Shown here: positions 20,704-20,922 of the stretch, in pieces
How positions within the stretch are numbered: position 1 is the stretch's first letter
Layout: each line of letters opens with the position of its first letter
NCBI GenBank assembly: GCA_013365325.1
Contig: JABVXV010000619.1
Span: 1-20,922 of the forward strand
Direction of reading: 5' to 3'
Source of the DNA: Dipetalonema caudispina
Taxonomy: Eukaryota > Nematoda > Chromadorea > Rhabditida > Onchocercidae
DNA: 20,922 nucleotides
Position numbers and translations under genes: made by a program
The notes under the pieces: model-generated
Database searches by the model: none
What the model saw: the letters and a program-made list of their open reading frames with translations, nothing else
Told to the model about the DNA's origin: nothing

Positions 20704-20922
<219 letters not shown>

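Overview
The window looks like nuclear DNA of a nematode, most likely a filarial (clade III) worm. It is very AT-rich, full of long A/T homopolymers and trinucleotide microsatellites, and has sparse, intron-broken genes. The intron ends (mostly TTTCAG- or TTTTAG-like) and the AG acceptor just upstream of a start codon fit nematode cis- and trans-splicing. The family calls rest on recognised protein motifs; the worm identity is inference.

Two genes can be reconstructed exon by exon with consistent reading phase, and they point toward each other. On the + strand, about 6870-9765 (or to 10237), is a TMEM115-family Golgi membrane protein in six or seven exons. On the - strand, 19841-15188, is a choline kinase in nine exons (442 residues as modelled) with the CHNDLQ-EGN catalytic loop, the IDFEYASYNYR metal/substrate motif and the choline-pocket tryptophans. 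Choline kinase makes phosphocholine in the Kennedy pathway. TMEM115 works in Golgi retrograde traffic. I see no functional link between them beyond general membrane biology.

Layout: 1-247, AT-rich DNA without a gene; 248-738, a large (ATT)n array; 739-6340, a gene desert with homopolymers, one GC-elevated island near 4158-4292, a GGAT repeat and a purine-biased stretch near 5735-6080; 6350-6844, small ORFs and candidate trans-splice sites just upstream of TMEM115; 6870-10237, TMEM115; 10238-12700, no recognised gene; 12701-14350, a less AT-rich tract with a degenerate CAGCTG-bearing tandem repeat and minus-strand splice signals suggesting an unrecognised, possibly noncoding, transcript; 14351-15187, AT-rich with an (AT)n repeat; 15188-19841, choline kinase; 19842-20922, AT-rich with a (GT)n repeat and an (AAT)n array running off the end.

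The points most worth a second look are a probable GC-AG intron in choline kinase, an acidic insertion between its two catalytic motifs, the two possible C-termini of TMEM115, and the spliced-looking repeat-bearing locus at 12701-13482.
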